This document shows positions 1 through 11,983 of a DNA stretch of 64,000 nt, piece after piece (the first letter of the stretch is position 1; the number at the start of each line of letters is the position of its first letter). This DNA is from Lolium rigidum (lineage: Eukaryota > Streptophyta > Magnoliopsida > Poales > Poaceae). The notes beneath the pieces are model-generated. The model worked only from the letters and a program-made list of their open reading frames with translations, was not told where the DNA came from and ran no database searches. The DNA is taken from assembly GCF_022539505.1 (NCBI RefSeq), contig NC_061514.1:331745090-331809089 (forward strand), in the 5' to 3' direction. The translations under genes and the position numbers were made by a program.

Positions 1-1238
1 GTAGAGGCTTTCCTATGGCATTCTTCCCGCGCGGGGTTTCCTCTTGAGGTGATCAGCCACGGAGGGAAATGTACCGGTGGTGCCACTCGAAGAGGCTTGC
101 CTATGGCGTTACCGACAACGACACCTTCTGGAGCTTCCTCGGGAGACGAGAGTCTTGTGAGGGGATTGAATTCGCGGAGCACTGGGATTTGCCGTGACGC
201 AGGACTCATGCATGTCGCGGAACCGTGCCGGGCGTGCCTTCCTAGCGGGCCCTGCCTTCGCGAGGTGCACGCGTGGAGTGGTGTCGAGAGGGGGAGCTCG
301 GTGTTGGGGTTTAACGACAACGCTTCTTCGGGGAAGACTTGCCGGGGGGTACCCGTCCGTGAAGCGCTCTTTCCCTATTTTGAGACCTCTCCCACCTCCT
401 TCCTAGATCTTGATCGGATCTCCCTAGGTTGAAGAAAAGGGGATCAGAAAGGTATCTGCCAAGGAGCCGGGGGAAGATCCTTCTACTGGGCAGCTCCCCA
501 TCTTTTTATAGATGCACTGGCCCTCCTCCCCATGGAAATTTGGGGGAGGGGCAACCATAGATGTTCAGAAAGAGGAGGACAAATGTCCCTACCTACACAC
601 ATGTAGACCAAGTCTATGCCCTGAAAGGGCTCCAGTTCACGGGAGTGGTTGTGGACGATGTCGATACCACATGCTGTACTGCACCGTCCATAGACAGTCT
701 TTAAGGAAAGGACCTAACGGCCACCCCACTTTATGCAGGCTGTGTCAGAGCTTCTCATGTCTTCTAGGGTGCATCATGGCTTGCGTCATCCCCTTTAGCT
801 TCATCCCTATTCAGTTCGCCATGTGGAGGTGTCTTCTGCCGGCGCCTGGTGCGCATCTCTCGCAAAGGGGTACCTCGCGAGGAGTTGTTGCCCTCATGGC
901 AGTGCTAAGTCTCGTCGTCCTCGTAAGGGTGTCTCGCGAGTTGATTCACTCTCGCAAAGCCGCTGGTCCTCCTCGGGCCCAGCAAGAAGGGAAAGGGACC
1001 CTGAACGTTGAGGGTCTAGCGGTGGCGGAGCGTGCAGTTGCTATCACGTGTCTTCCATCTTTCATGCGGAGGCCAAACGACATTCGATTGAGAGTCCTTG
1101 GATTCGTCTCGAGTGGAAAACCGTAACGTCCCATCGGTGCTCTCGGAATCGTTCCCGCGCTCTTAAAGGTTGTAGGGAGCGGGGGTTTTCCTTTCTCCTC
1201 GCCTCCTCCATTGCCATTGACTTTCCACTCCGCCTTCT
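1..1238. other. Unassigned GC-rich sequence, no supported gene
   Basis: Frames of 127 and 204 codons are open here on the plus strand, but they show no recognisable domain. Their Arg/Ser/Pro/Cys-rich content looks like chance openness of GC-rich DNA. A near-repeat of AGAGGCTT-CCTATGGC occurs at about 4 and 91. A TATA-like CTTTTTATAG lies near 503-512, which would fit LTR or promoter DNA. The stretch just before the hAT insertion (about 1140-1238) resembles a 5' UTR or leader. I do not recognise it. Confidence 0.3.
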
Positions 1239-1246
1239 CGTCCTCT

Positions 1247-1414
1247 CAGTGGCGGAGCTACAATATTTGGGACCATGGTACCTGGAGGGTGCATCAAGGA
1301 ATAAAATATATTTTTAGAGGGTGCATACATGGTGGAAAAATAACATTTTACAAATAAATTAGTTTTTATCTGGGGTCCCGGGCACCTGGCTAGCTAGTTG
1401 TAGCTCCGCCGCTG
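1247..1414. mobile_element. hAT-type MITE with perfect 8-bp TSD
   Basis: This is a 168-bp non-autonomous element. Its left end CAGTGGCGGAGCTACAA matches the reverse complement of its right end at 16 of 17 bases. It is flanked by the identical 8-bp direct repeat CGTCCTCT at 1239-1246 and 1415-1422. An 8-bp duplication with short TIRs is the signature of hAT transposons. It has no coding capacity. A second copy lies at 19040-19205. Confidence 0.85.
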
Positions 1415-1422
1415 CGTCCTCT

Positions 1423-2098
1423 TCAGGCCGCCAGCTCCTCTGCGACGCCTTTTCATAGATTTTTTTACATGCTCGCGATAGATCTTGATGACACGACTTC
1501 TGACATCAATTTCTAGATAGAGATGCACCACCTTCTTTGTATATTTGTCCTTCAACTGCGATATATGGTTGCTGGTGGCATCATAGTTGTGTCATGGATG
1601 TATCCTTCTAGTTTTACTGTCACTGGATTCTAACCAAGGGCAGAACTAGAGTTTGAGGAGGCAGGAACGATTGATATCTGGATGCAATCTCAATGGATAG
1701 TAGGGTCTAATACGATGTCTATTTAGAGATTGTTTGACATGTATTCACCCTTGGAGGTCTCATGTCTTGTATCTGTGTATATTGTGAAGTCAATTACAAG
1801 TTATACTTTAGTTAACTCGATTGGATCTCCAAGTCTATATATTCTATTTAAACTTAGATTAGAAACCAAATTATATACAATTCATATTCTAACACCCATC
1901 TTACTCAAAGTCCTCCCATATCTTCTCTTGGAGGCCCAACGATGTCCCGTCCACCTACTCAGTTTGATTGATCGGAGAGATTCGAGCTGTGGACTTAGTC
2001 TGTGAGGTAAGTACCAAAATGTGTCACAACGGCCACCGTTCCATGCCAAATCAGAAAGATTTTCCACCACATCTACATAGAATAGTGTCAGAAGGTAT
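1423..2098. other. Intergenic stretch without recognisable feature
   Basis: AT-rich sequence. The longest open frame (1730-2005 plus, 91 codons) has no domain and looks random. It ends at the LTR of the Copia fragment, where GGTAT (2094-2098) is the last flanking pentamer. Nothing here supports a gene. Confidence 0.4.
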
Positions 2099-2245
2099 TG
2101 TTGACGATAATGGATCGAACCGTACTTGAGTCCATACGGGTTACGTGTTTATATAAGAGGCACAAAGGCCGGTATTGTACTTGTACAAAGATAGGTATCC
2201 GTATTGTATATGATACGGAAAACTATAACCCTATTACATTTAACA
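2099..2245 (-). repeat. Short 3' LTR of the Copia element
   Basis: On the minus strand this 147-bp block begins TGTTAAATG directly after the polypurine tract and ends CGTCAACA, so it has the canonical TG...CA ends. It contains a TTATATAA box at about 2150-2157. At 147 bp it is short for a Copia LTR. Only one LTR is in the window, so the boundaries rest on end motifs alone. Confidence 0.65.
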
Positions 2246-2257
2246 CTCCCCCTTAAT

Positions 2258-4288
2258 CTAAACTTTGGAAAGGTTTAGATTACGCTTAAACTCATCTAAC
2301 TGTTTTACAGGAAGAGCCTTTGGGAAACCATCTAGAACTTGATCTTTGCTTGAGACAAATCTTATATCCAGAAGGGTTTTAGCAACTCTTTCTCTCAAAA
2401 AGTGAAAATCTATCTCAATATGGTTGGTGAGAGCATGAAACACTGGATTTGCAGACAGATAAGTAGCACCTAGATTAACACACCATAAACATGGCTTTTG
2501 CTTCAACCTAACACCTATTTCACCAAGAAGAGCCTCAACCCAAATTAATTATGATGTAGCATTTGCAAGAGCTTTGTATTCAGCCTCAGTACTAGATCTT
2601 GATATTGTATCTTGTTTTCTGGCACTCCAAGACACCAGATTTGGTCCAACAAATATAGCAAAACCACCAGTAGATCGCCTATCATCAATAGAACCTGTCC
2701 AATCTACATCAGAGAAAGCACTGAGAAGGATATATGAAGACTTAACAAATGTGATTCCAGTCTTTGAGGTGTCTTGTATATATCTAAGAATACATTTCAC
2801 AGCAGACCAATGTTCTGTAGTAGGAGCATGAAGAAACCGACAGACTTTGCTAACAGAATAAGACAAATCTGTAAGTGTCAATGTCAAATACTATAATCCT
2901 CCAACAATACTGCGATACTGAGTGCTGTCTTCAGGCCCCAAAAGTATACCATCATGAAGAGACAACTGTTCTGAAGATGATAAAGGTGTAGGTGCAGCCT
3001 TACAGTCATGCATGCCAACCTTTGCCAGTAAATCAGTAGCATACTTTTCCTGTGTCAGAACCAATCCATTGTTCACCTTCTTGACTTCAATGCCAAGAAA
3101 GTAGTGTAGATCTCCTAAATCTTTAATGGAAAAATTCTTATTGAGATCTTGAAGCAGAATATCAATGGCATCATCAGAAGAACTTATTATTATAATATCA
3201 TCAACATAGATCAACACATAGATAATGATACCTGATCTGTTATAGAGAAACAATGAAGTATCGTCCTTGGAAGGAAGAAAACTAAGATCACTCAACTTGG
3301 CACTGAGTCTAGAGTACCATGCTCAAGGTGCCTATTTCAGTCCATACAAAGCCTTGTCAAGTTTGCAAATATAGTGCGGAGCGTGAGAATTCTCAAAACC
3401 TGGAGGTTGTCGCATATAGACTTCCTCTTCAAGAACACCATGAAGAAACGCGTTCTTGACATCTAGCCACCGTAGACTCCATCCTTGAGACACAGAAATA
3501 GATAGAACAGTTTTGATGGTAGCAATTTTAACCACAGGACTAAAGGTATCCTCATAATCAATTCCATATCTTTGCTTGAATCCTTTTGCAACTAACCTTG
3601 CTTTATATCTGTCAATAGTTCCATCTGCTTTCTTCTTTATGCGATATACCCACTTGCAATCAATTAAATTTGTGCTTCTGTTAGGAGGAACAAGATGCCA
3701 AGTTTTGTTTTCAATTAAAGCATCATACTCTTCTTGCATATCTTGAAGCCATTTGGCATCATTCAGAGCTTCCACAAGTGTGCACGGTTCACCTGTAGAT
3801 GAGAACATACCATATCTAATAGTTCCATCAGTATATTTCTTTGGATTATGTATACTTTTCTGAAGACGTGTACGAACTCCAACATTCTATGCAGGAGATG
3901 GTGGATCAGGTATGCTTGAGCTTCATTCACTAGTATTATTGCCATCATCATTATCATTGTTATTTTCTTCATCTTCACCAAGTTCTTCACCAGCATTTTC
4001 TCCCCCACCAATCCCAGCCGCAGAGGATCCAGATGCTGCATGTGCATGGGACAGGTTGCTGTTGCCGCTATCGGCAGCACTGCTCCCGCTGCTCTCACTT
4101 TCGGCAGCAGAGCCACGTGTAGTGCTGCCACGGGCGGAGCCAGGAGAAGGTGGAGGGGACGCCTGCTCTCCATGCACGCCCGCCTCGGGAGATGGAGACG
4201 AGGACCGCGCAGGTGGGAAGGGTCCACGTGAATCCGCCTCGGGACTGGACGTGGGCGTGTGGCAGCCACGCGTGCCAGCCTCGGGATC
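2258..4288 (-). pseudogene. Copia pol fragment: reverse transcriptase and RNase H
   Basis: A single minus-strand frame from 3808 down to 2258 encodes a Copia-type reverse transcriptase followed by RNase H. Diagnostic motifs are [13 protein letters not shown] and DVKNAFLHG early in the RT, the YVDD active site in [20 protein letters not shown], and the RNase H motif [10 protein letters not shown]. Stops break it at 3332-3334 (TAG), 3323-3325 (TGA), 2891-2893 (TAG) and 2549-2551 (TAA). Family consensus (LKQAPRAW, LQYLT) suggests the first three arose by C-to-T changes from CAG, CGA and CAG. Upstream of 3808 the acidic, Ser/Gly-rich stretch (3923-4177) is the usual integrase-RT linker. It is a non-functional relic. 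Confidence 0.85.
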
Positions 4289-5773
4289 TGATGTCTATGC
4301 ACGCTTCTATTCCTGTAGACAGTGTTGGGCCTCCAAGAGCAGAGGTTTGTAGAACAACAACAAGTTTCCCTTAAGTGAATCACCCAAGGTTTATCGAACT
4401 CAGGGAGGTAGAGGTCAAAGATATTCCTCTCAAGCAACCCTGCAATTAAGATACAAGAAGTCTCTTGTGTCTCCAACACACCTAATACACTTGTCAGATG
4501 TATAGGTGCACTAGTTCGGCGAAGAGATAGTGAAATACACATAATATGGATGATTATAAGTAGTAATTGCAATCTGAAATAAAAATGGCAGCAAGCAAAC
4601 ATGTAGCAGAACTTGTTGGAAACGGTGTTTCAATGCTTAGAAACAAGGCCTAGGGATCATACTTTCACTAGTGGACACTCTCAACAATGATCACATAATT
4701 GGATAATTAGATAACTTCTCTTCACTTGTGCTGCTCTGAATTACTCTCCTATTGGAATCACTAATCATCACATAGTGGCTACAAAAGCTCCACTCAAAGT
4801 TCATCAAGTACTTGACAAACACCACTCATAGGGATATCCTCATCAAATCATAATCCAAGATAATACTGTTGCAATTTAGACCGAGTACTAACATAACATA
4901 CACACTATCAACAACAGCTATGAAAGGGGAAATAGATCACATCAATACTATCATAGTAATAGTTAACTTCATAATCCACAAGAGATTACAATCATAACTT
5001 ACGCCAAGTACTTCATGATGCACACACTGTCCTCTTTACATCATGGAGGAGGAAAAGACTACTTTAATAACATCACTAGAGTAGCACATAGATTAATAGT
5101 GATACAAAGCTCATGATCACATAAAGATCACACCATGGGAGAGAGAGATGAACCACATAGCTACCGGTAGAACCCTCAGCCTCGGGGGAGAACTACTCCC
5201 TCCTCATCATGGGAGACAGCAACGGCGATGAAGATGGCGGTGGTGTCGATGGAGATGGATTCCAGGGGCAATTCCCCGTCCCGGCGGCGTGCCGGAATAG
5301 AGACTTCTGTCCCCCGAACTTGGCTTCGCGATGGCGGCGGCTACGGAACTCTTCGTGGAATATGACTAGATATTTTAGGTTTTTCGCGACGGAGAGAATA
5401 TATAGGCAGAAGGGCGGCTTTGGAGGAGCCAGGGGGTGGCCCCCCCATAGGCTGGCACGCCTGGGGGCCTGGCCGCGCCACCCTGTGGTGTGGGCCCCCT
5501 GCTGGCCGCCTCCGACTCTCCTTTGATGTTCTGGAACCCTCCGTGGAAAATAGGAAGTTTGGCTTTTGTTTCGTCCAATTCCGAGAATATTTCCTGTGTA
5601 AGATTTCTGAAACCAAAAATAGCAGAAAACAGGAACTGACACTTCGGCATCTTGTTAATAGGTTAGTTCCAAAAAACGCATAATAATGATATAAAGTGTG
5701 AACAAAACATTTAGGTATTGTCATAAAACTAGCATGGAACATCAGAAATTATAAATACGTTGGAGACGTATCA
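4289..5773 (-). repeat. 3' LTR of the minus-strand LARD-like element
   Basis: This is a 1,485-bp LTR. On the plus strand it runs from TGATGTCTATGCACGC to GGAGACGTATCA, so on the minus strand it begins TGATACGTCTCC and ends in CA. It corresponds over its length to the LTRs at 28052-36597 and 39973-41478. The purine-rich tract AAGCTTGGGGATGG abuts it at about 5774-5787. Open frames inside it (e.g. 5193-5642) are LTR sequence, not genes. Confidence 0.8.
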
Positions 5774-8700
5774 ACCATCCCCAAGCTTAGTTCCTACTCG
5801 CCCTCGAGTAGGTAAACGATAAAAAGAATAATTTCTGAAGTGACATGCTACCAACATAATCTTGATCAATAATATTGTAAAGCATATGAGATGAATGAAG
5901 TGATTCAAAGCAATGGTATATAGATTGCTAACAAAAAGATAATGACTAAACAATTGAATCATATAGCAAAAACTTTTCATGAATAGTACTTTCAAGACAA
6001 GCATCAAAAAGTCTTGCATCAGAGTTAACTCATAAAGCAATAGATTCTTAATAAGAGGCTTTGAAGCAACACAAAGGAAGATTTAAGTTTCAACAATTGC
6101 TTTCAACTTGTAACATGTATATGTCATGGATAGTTGTCAACATAAAGCAATATAACAAGTGCAATAAGTAAACATGTAAGAATCAATGAGCACAGTTGAC
6201 ACAAGTGTTTGCTTCTAAGATAGAAAGAAGTAGGTAAACTAGTGGATCTTCAAAAAAACGGACTTTGTATCGACTAAAGTATATACTTCGACTTTCATGC
6301 GCTAGAACTTTAGCTCGTAAACATAAAAGCACGGTACGAACTTTTATGCAACGATTAGGTTCGGCATTTTTAGAAGAATTTTTTACCGAAGAAGAGCTAG
6401 TGTTTTATTTGATGTTCACCAAAACAACCCTTTGTTCTTTCCGTGGATCACACAGTGAGCGTATTTGCTATTTTGATATTATACGTATCAACGACCTGGT
6501 GAAGCCTCTTAATTAATCATTAAACATACGAGATGGGATACCAATGTCCTTCTAGCTTCAACAAGCAATGATTCATATCTGGTTGAGAGAGATGAGATTC
6601 GCAACATCTTAAATCATGTGAATCTAAGTGGACTTATTCATGTCTTAGAGCGTGATGGCGGGTGCCTAGAGGTTGACTCAACATAAAGTAAAAGAAAGGC
6701 CCTTCGCAGAGGGAAGCAGGGATTACTCATGTGCTAGAGCTTTTTATTTTGAAAACATGGAAACAATTTTGTCAACGGTAGTAATAATTCATATGTGTTA
6801 TGCATAAAACCTCTTATAAGTTGCAAGCCTCATGCATCGAATACTAATAGTGCCCGCACCTTGTCCTAATTAGCTCGGATTTCCATGGATTATCATCGCA
6901 TTACATGTGTTTCAACCAAGTGTCACAAAGGGGTACCTCTATGCCACCTGTACAAAGGTCCAAGGAGATAAATCACATTTGATTTCTCGATTTTGATAGA
7001 TCTCAACTTGAGGACATCCATACCGGGACAACATAGAAAACAAATAATGGACTCCTCTTTTATGCTTTAAGCATTCAACAACAGATAATATTCTCATAAG
7101 AGATTCTGAGGATTAATGTCCAAGCTGCAACTTCCACCATGATACATGGCTTTGGTTGGCGGCCCAATGTTCTTCTCTAACAACATGCATACTCAAACCA
7201 TTTCAACTCATGGCAAATCTCCCTTACTTCAGACAAGACGAACATGCATAGCAACTCACATGATATTCAACAAAGGTGTGACAGGTTGATGGCGTCCCCA
7301 GAAACATGGTTACCGCTCAACAAGCAAGTTATAAGAACTAAGATACATAGCAACATATTCATTACCACAATAGTTTTTTTAGGCTACTTTCCCATGAGCT
7401 ATGTATTGCAAAGACAAGGAATGAAATTGTAAAGGTAGCACACAAGCAATTTACTTTGGAATGGCAGAAAAATACCACATATAGGTAGTTATGGTGGACA
7501 AAAATGGCATAGGTTTTGGCTCAAGGTTTTGGATGCACGAGAAGCATTTCCTCTCAGTACAAGGCTTTGGCTAGCAAGGTTGTTTGAAGCAAACACAAGT
7601 ATGAACCGGTACAGCAAAAACTTACACAAGAACATATTGCAAGCATTATAAGACTCTACACTGTCTTCCTTGTTGTTCGAACACTTTTACCAGAAAATAT
7701 CTAGACCTTAGAGAGACCAATCATGCAAATCAAATTTCAACAAGCTCTACGGTAGTTCTCCACTAATAGATTTAAACTACATAATGCAAGAGCTTTAAAC
7801 ATGATCTACTTGAGAGCTCAAAACAATTGCCAAGTATCAAATTATTCAAGACAATATGAGGCATTTTCTGTTTCCAACCAAATAACAACAAGTACAAGTG
7901 CTGCGGCTTTCAGCTTTCGCCATGAATATTAAAGTAAAACGAAGAACACAAGTGTTCAAATGAAAAAGCGGAGCGTGTCTCTCTCCCACACAAGCATGGT
8001 AGGATCCGATTTATTCAGAGAATGAAAATAACAAAACGAAAATAAAAGCACACATATGCTCCAAGTAAAGCACATAAGATGTGACGGAATTAAAATATAG
8101 TTTCACTAGACGTGACCTGATAAGTTTGTTGATGAAGAAGGGGATGCCTTCGGCATCCCCAAGCTTAGACGCTTGAGTCTTCTTGAAATATGCAGGGATG
8201 AACCACGGGGGCATCCCCAAGCTTAGACTTTTCACTCTTCTTGATCACATCATATCATCCTCCTCTCTTGATCCTTGAAAACTTCCTCCACACCAAACTC
8301 AAAGAAATCTCATTAGAGGGTTAGTGCATAATCAAAAATTCACATGTTCAGCAAGGACACAATCATTCTAACATTAGCCAAGGTTACTGAAATTTAATGG
8401 AGCAAAGAAATCCAATCAAACACAGTAAAAGAGGCAATGCGAAATAAAAGGCAGAATCTGTGAAAACAGAACAGTCCGTAAAGACGAATTGTTTTGAGGC
8501 ACTTAACTTGCTCAGATGGAAAAACTCACTACTAATGAAAGTTGCGTACATATCTGAGGATCACTCATGAAGTTTCGCAGATTTTTTTGATTCGTCTAGA
8601 GAGAGAAAAACGTGAATTCGTGACAGCTAAGAAATCTGTTTCTGCGCAGAAATCCAAATCTAGCATCAACTTTTTATTAGAGACTTACTTGGGTCAAAAA

Positions 8701-8827
8701 TGAAATAAACATGATAAGGAGAGGTTTCTACAGTAGTAACAACTTCCAAGACACAACAAAACAGTAGCAAAATAAAAACATAGGTTATCTCCCAAGAAGT
8801 GCTTTCTTTATAGCCATTAAGATGGGC
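5774..8827 (-). other. Non-coding internal region of the LARD-like element
   Basis: About 3 kb of AT-rich sequence with no open frame of note. It corresponds in reverse to 37340-39972 of the plus-strand relative. Shared landmarks include the paired AAGCTTGGGGAT-type tracts (about 8155-8225 here, 38130-38200 there) and the purine tract next to the LTR. Large non-coding internal regions are typical of LARDs, which depend on proteins from other elements. Confidence 0.6.
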
Positions 8828-9700
8828 TCAGTAATTTTCATGATGCTCTCGCAAGAAATAAGAGTTGAAGCAAAAGAGAGCATAAAGAAGCAAATTCAAA
8901 ACACATTTAAGCCTAACCCGCTTCCTATGAAAAGGAATCTTGTAAGGGAACAAGTACTGAAAGCACAAAGCAACAAGCATAGAAAGGCAACATAAGCGCA
9001 ACTTCAAGATTCTCAACATAAAGAGGGGAAACTTAATATTATTAACATGCATATAACCATGTTTCCCTCTCTCATAATAACTTTCAGTAGCATCATTGAT
9101 GAAATCCACAATATAACCATCACTTAAAACATTCTTATCATGGTTCATATGCATAAAAGTGTCATTATTTTTGGCATAAGAAAAACTCTTCTCATTAATA
9201 GTAATTGGAGTAGGATCATTATCAAGAATTTGAACATGGTAAACAAGTTGCCTACTAAGGGAATGGTTTTTGGCAATCCCATCATAACTATGACAAGTTT
9301 CATAAGAATAATTATAACCTGTGTCATAGCCATCTCTATAACGATTATCTAAACCCGAAGATATAATATCATCATTTTCACTAAAAGTAAAGGTCTCAAA
9401 TATAGGATCTTCAAGCACAACATCCCCAAGCTTAGAGCTTTCAATATCATCGTTTGATGGAACATGGATAGTGCTAACATCATTACTTTCATAATCGGTA
9501 CCAAAGAGATTTTCAGTATCAAAGGTAGTGTGTTCTTCCAAATTATGATCACTAATATAGGTAAAGGGCATAGGAAGATCATTGTACTCAGATTCATTAT
9601 CATAATAATCATTAGGAGCAACATACTTACGGTTACCTATCGTTATCTCATACACGCGGGGATATGCCGTTACCTCTTTCTTTTTATTCCCCCTCTTCTC

Positions 9701-9743
<43 letters not shown>

Positions 9744-10202
9744 TTCTTCTTCTCCTTGTTCCCTCCTTTAGGAGGAAGAGGCTTGAAAGGAAGCTTCTCC
9801 ACATAACCTGGTTTATTATTAGAAACAATAGAAGAAACTTGGGAGGATTCCTCCTTTTCATTAATAAGTTCAAAACACACAGCGGTCCTATCTTATTTTG
9901 GCAAAGTGTCATCTTCTATAATATTTTGTATGTAAGTATTTGTGTGGAAATTATCAATGCAATAAGAAAGACACCCATGCAAGACACTATTAATATCAAG
10001 AGCACTCATATCCACCAAAGAAGTTTTTCTCAATAACTCTTCACACTCCAAAAATAAAGTAAGTTCATCATGCTGATTATCAGTGATCATGTTATCACAA
10101 TATAGATTTGTAGCACTCATGAGGTTCGAATTATCATTGGAGGAGCATTGAAAATTAAAATGACCCGCTCTATTGCAAAGTTCACAAACAAAAGGATAGA
10201 GG
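8828..10202 (-). pseudogene. Gag-like protein with CCHC zinc knuckle and poly-Lys tract
   Basis: On the minus strand the frame starts at the truncation point with the zinc knuckle CELCNRAGHFNFQC (about 10190-10148; CX2CX4HX4C). It continues to a stop near 9893, then from about 9880 to 8828. The downstream part has a lysine-rich run of roughly 25 residues, encoded by a CTT/GAA microsatellite (about 9690-9755), followed by an Asp/Asn/Tyr-rich region. Its C-terminal part, with ATESYYERGKHGY, matches the ORF at 36765-37337. The knuckle identifies it as the nucleocapsid end of a Gag polyprotein. No RT follows. The function of the acidic C-terminal half is not recognised. Confidence 0.6.
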
Positions 10203-10321
10203 TGATACGTCTCCGACGTATCGATAATTTCTTATGTTCCATGCTACTTTATTGATGATATCTACATGTTTTATACACATTATATGTCATTATTATGTGT
10301 TTTCCGGAACTAACCTATTGA
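10203..10321 (+). repeat. 5' end of an LTR, cut by the assembly gap
   Basis: The sequence TGATACGTCTCCGACGTATC starts abruptly after the minus-strand LARD-like element. It continues through the family landmark TTTTCCGGAACTAACC to the gap. It is the same LTR type as at 28052, 39973 and 62478 but more diverged, and it is in plus orientation. The rest of the element is hidden in or beyond the Ns. Confidence 0.65.
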
Positions 10322-10421
10322 NNNNNNNNNNNNNNNNNNNNNNNNNNNNNNNNNNNNNNNNNNNNNNNNNNNNNNNNNNNNNNNNNNNNNNNNNNNNNNN
10401 NNNNNNNNNNNNNNNNNNNNN
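10322..10421. other. Assembly gap (100 N)
   Basis: Exactly 100 Ns, the usual placeholder for a gap of unknown size. The two sides belong to different LTR families, so real sequence is missing here. Confidence 0.95.
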
Positions 10422-11061
10422 GCCACCCCTCCCAAGGGAAAGTGGGAATCCCACCTCTAGTGGGAGTCCTAGCTTGGGTAGGTTTCATGTCATATGGAAG
10501 GTTTTGGTTTGGGGTCTTATTCGAAGACTTGTAGACCAACTCTTGGGTGTTCCACCTATATAATGAGGGCCAAGGGGAGGGGGCCGGCCACCACAACAAG
10601 CCACAAGCTGGCCGCACCCTTTGAGGCCGGCCACCCCCTCTCCCCAAACCCTAGCCGCCCCGCTCCTCCACCATATCCCGCACGCTTAGCGAAGCTCCGC
10701 CGGATTTCTCCACCGCCACCGACACCACGCCATCGTGCTGTCGGATTCAAGAGGAGCTACTACTTCCGCTGCCCGCTGGAACGGGGAGGTGGATGTCGTC
10801 TTCATCAACAACCGAACGTGTGACCGAGTACGGAGGTGCTGCCCGTTCGTGGCGCCGTGATCAAGATCTTCTACGCGCTTTTGCAAGCGGCAAGTGATCG
10901 TCTACCGCAGCAACAAGAGCCTCATCTTGTAGGCTTTGGAATCTCTTCAAGGGTGAGTCTCGATAATCCCCTCGTTGCTACCGTCTTCTAGATTGCATCT
11001 TGGCTTGGATTGCGTGTTCGCCGTAGGAAAATTTTTGTTTTCTATGCTACGTTCTCCTACA
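10422..11061 (+). repeat. 3' part of an LTR, probably Copia-type
   Basis: This begins at the gap edge, has a TATA-like CTATATAAT at 10556-10564, and ends TTTTTGTTTTCTATGC...TCCTACA at 11061. From memory that ending resembles Triticeae Copia LTRs. No primer-binding site follows; sequence of a reversed Gypsy-like element follows at once. It is therefore either the right LTR or a solo LTR of an element inserted into that Gypsy. The frames at 10494-10823 are LTR sequence. Confidence 0.5.
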
Positions 11062-11983
11062 TGATGATCGTCCCCAGCGGAGTCGCCAAAAAGTGTGTTC
11101 GCACACGAACACGTCACCGTGTACCTCCGACGTCGAGCGCGATACGCAAGACACGTCGTCGGAGGAAGCTCGCCGGAAGCGCGATACGCAGGACAGTCCG
11201 GCGGGCTCTTTTGAAGACCCGAAACCCCACACGCCCGGGAGAGACCCCGTCTGGGCGCACGGCGGTGATGGGCTGCCCTAGGTCGGTTCGCCCGCCCCTA
11301 GGACCTCGCAGATCGAAGCTCTCCAACACGAAGAACACCAACGAACGAAGAGCAGAAAACAAGAACGAGAGAGAAAAAGTAAAAGGTTTGTAGATTGGTT
11401 TTGCGATTGTGTGTTGTTGTTCAATCGGCCGTCACCCTTTATGTATATAAAGAGCGGCTGGACTTCCCGTGCAAGATAGACGGTTGGATTCACGTCACAA
11501 ACCCTAATTAGAGTCCACCTCGAACAAGTAAACCTGAAATTTCTGTAATTGTTCGGTCAGAAACCTTCCTGCACCTTCCATACCATATTTGAGGCAGTAA
11601 ACGATCTCGGATCAAAATCTCGTAAACACCAAAGTTGTTCGTCTAAAAAAACGAAGAACTTTCATGTTGACCACTTTTTCATATTAGCAGATCTTGATCG
11701 TTTTATTGAGGTCGCAAGAAAAAAGATCAATTCCGACGTTTTGTCTCAGCCCCAGCCTCGGTTCGCGCCCAACCTTAGAGGCCTCTATGGTCAAGCGCCC
11801 AGACTCGGTAATTCAGGTTTCAGACGTATTTTGGCTTCACAAGTTGCATACTAACTCGGATCGCAATGACTCAAAAAGAAAAATTGCTTGTCTCGGCGAG
11901 ACGCACAACTTTGATATCTATCATTTTTTCATTTGAGGCCATCTTCCATTTTTCACTTTTTAAGGCAAAAACGGCTGTCAACA
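11062..11983 (-). mobile_element. Reversed LTR plus primer-binding site of a Gypsy-like element
   Basis: On the minus strand an 890-bp LTR runs from 11983 (TGTTGACAGCCG) to 11094 (GCGAACACA). A short spacer and a PBS-like TGGCGACTCCGCTGGGGA (11088-11071) follow, then about 9 bp of internal sequence. The element is therefore oriented leftward and was cut at 11061 by the Copia-type LTR. The rest of its internal region and its other LTR are not seen. The pentamer after the LTR is GCTTG (11984-11988). The frames at 11010-11393 are LTR sequence, not genes. Confidence 0.6.

Larger units (their letters stand above)
2099..4288 (-). mobile_element. Ty1-Copia retrotransposon fragment (3' half)
   Basis: The fragment is read on the minus strand. 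It contains the end of a pol polyprotein, then a polypurine stretch (TAAGGGGGAG, about 2243-2255), then a very short 3' LTR. The 5' half (gag, protease, integrase core) is missing because a LARD-like LTR element begins at 4289 in the linker upstream of the RT domain. Whether the missing half lies beyond that element cannot be seen, since other LTRs and a sequence gap follow. Confidence 0.8.
4289..10202 (-). mobile_element. LARD-like LTR retrotransposon, 5' truncated
   Basis: Read on the minus strand this is one 3' LTR (4289-5773), a long internal region and a Gag-like coding segment (10202-8828). There is no protease, reverse transcriptase or integrase. It belongs to the same family as the element at 28052-41478: the LTR, the region beside the polypurine tract and the Gag-like ORF all correspond. 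The 5' LTR is absent. The internal region stops at 10202, where another LTR of this general family begins on the plus strand. The left flank pentamer GGATC (4284-4288) has no identifiable partner. Confidence 0.75.

Noticed and set aside
512..1126. 204-codon plus-strand open frame
   Set aside because: Cys/Arg/Ser-rich with no domain, in GC-rich unassigned DNA. Overlapping frames are also open, so it looks like chance.
3912..4602. Plus-strand 146-codon and minus-strand 279-codon frames
   Set aside because: The first is the complement of the Copia acidic linker. The second crosses the junction between the Copia fragment and the LARD-like LTR at 4289.
9464..10036. 190-codon plus-strand frame with a leucine run
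   Set aside because: It is the reverse of the Gag-like ORF with the CTT microsatellite. The leucines and the arginine run on the other frame are shadows of the lysine tract.
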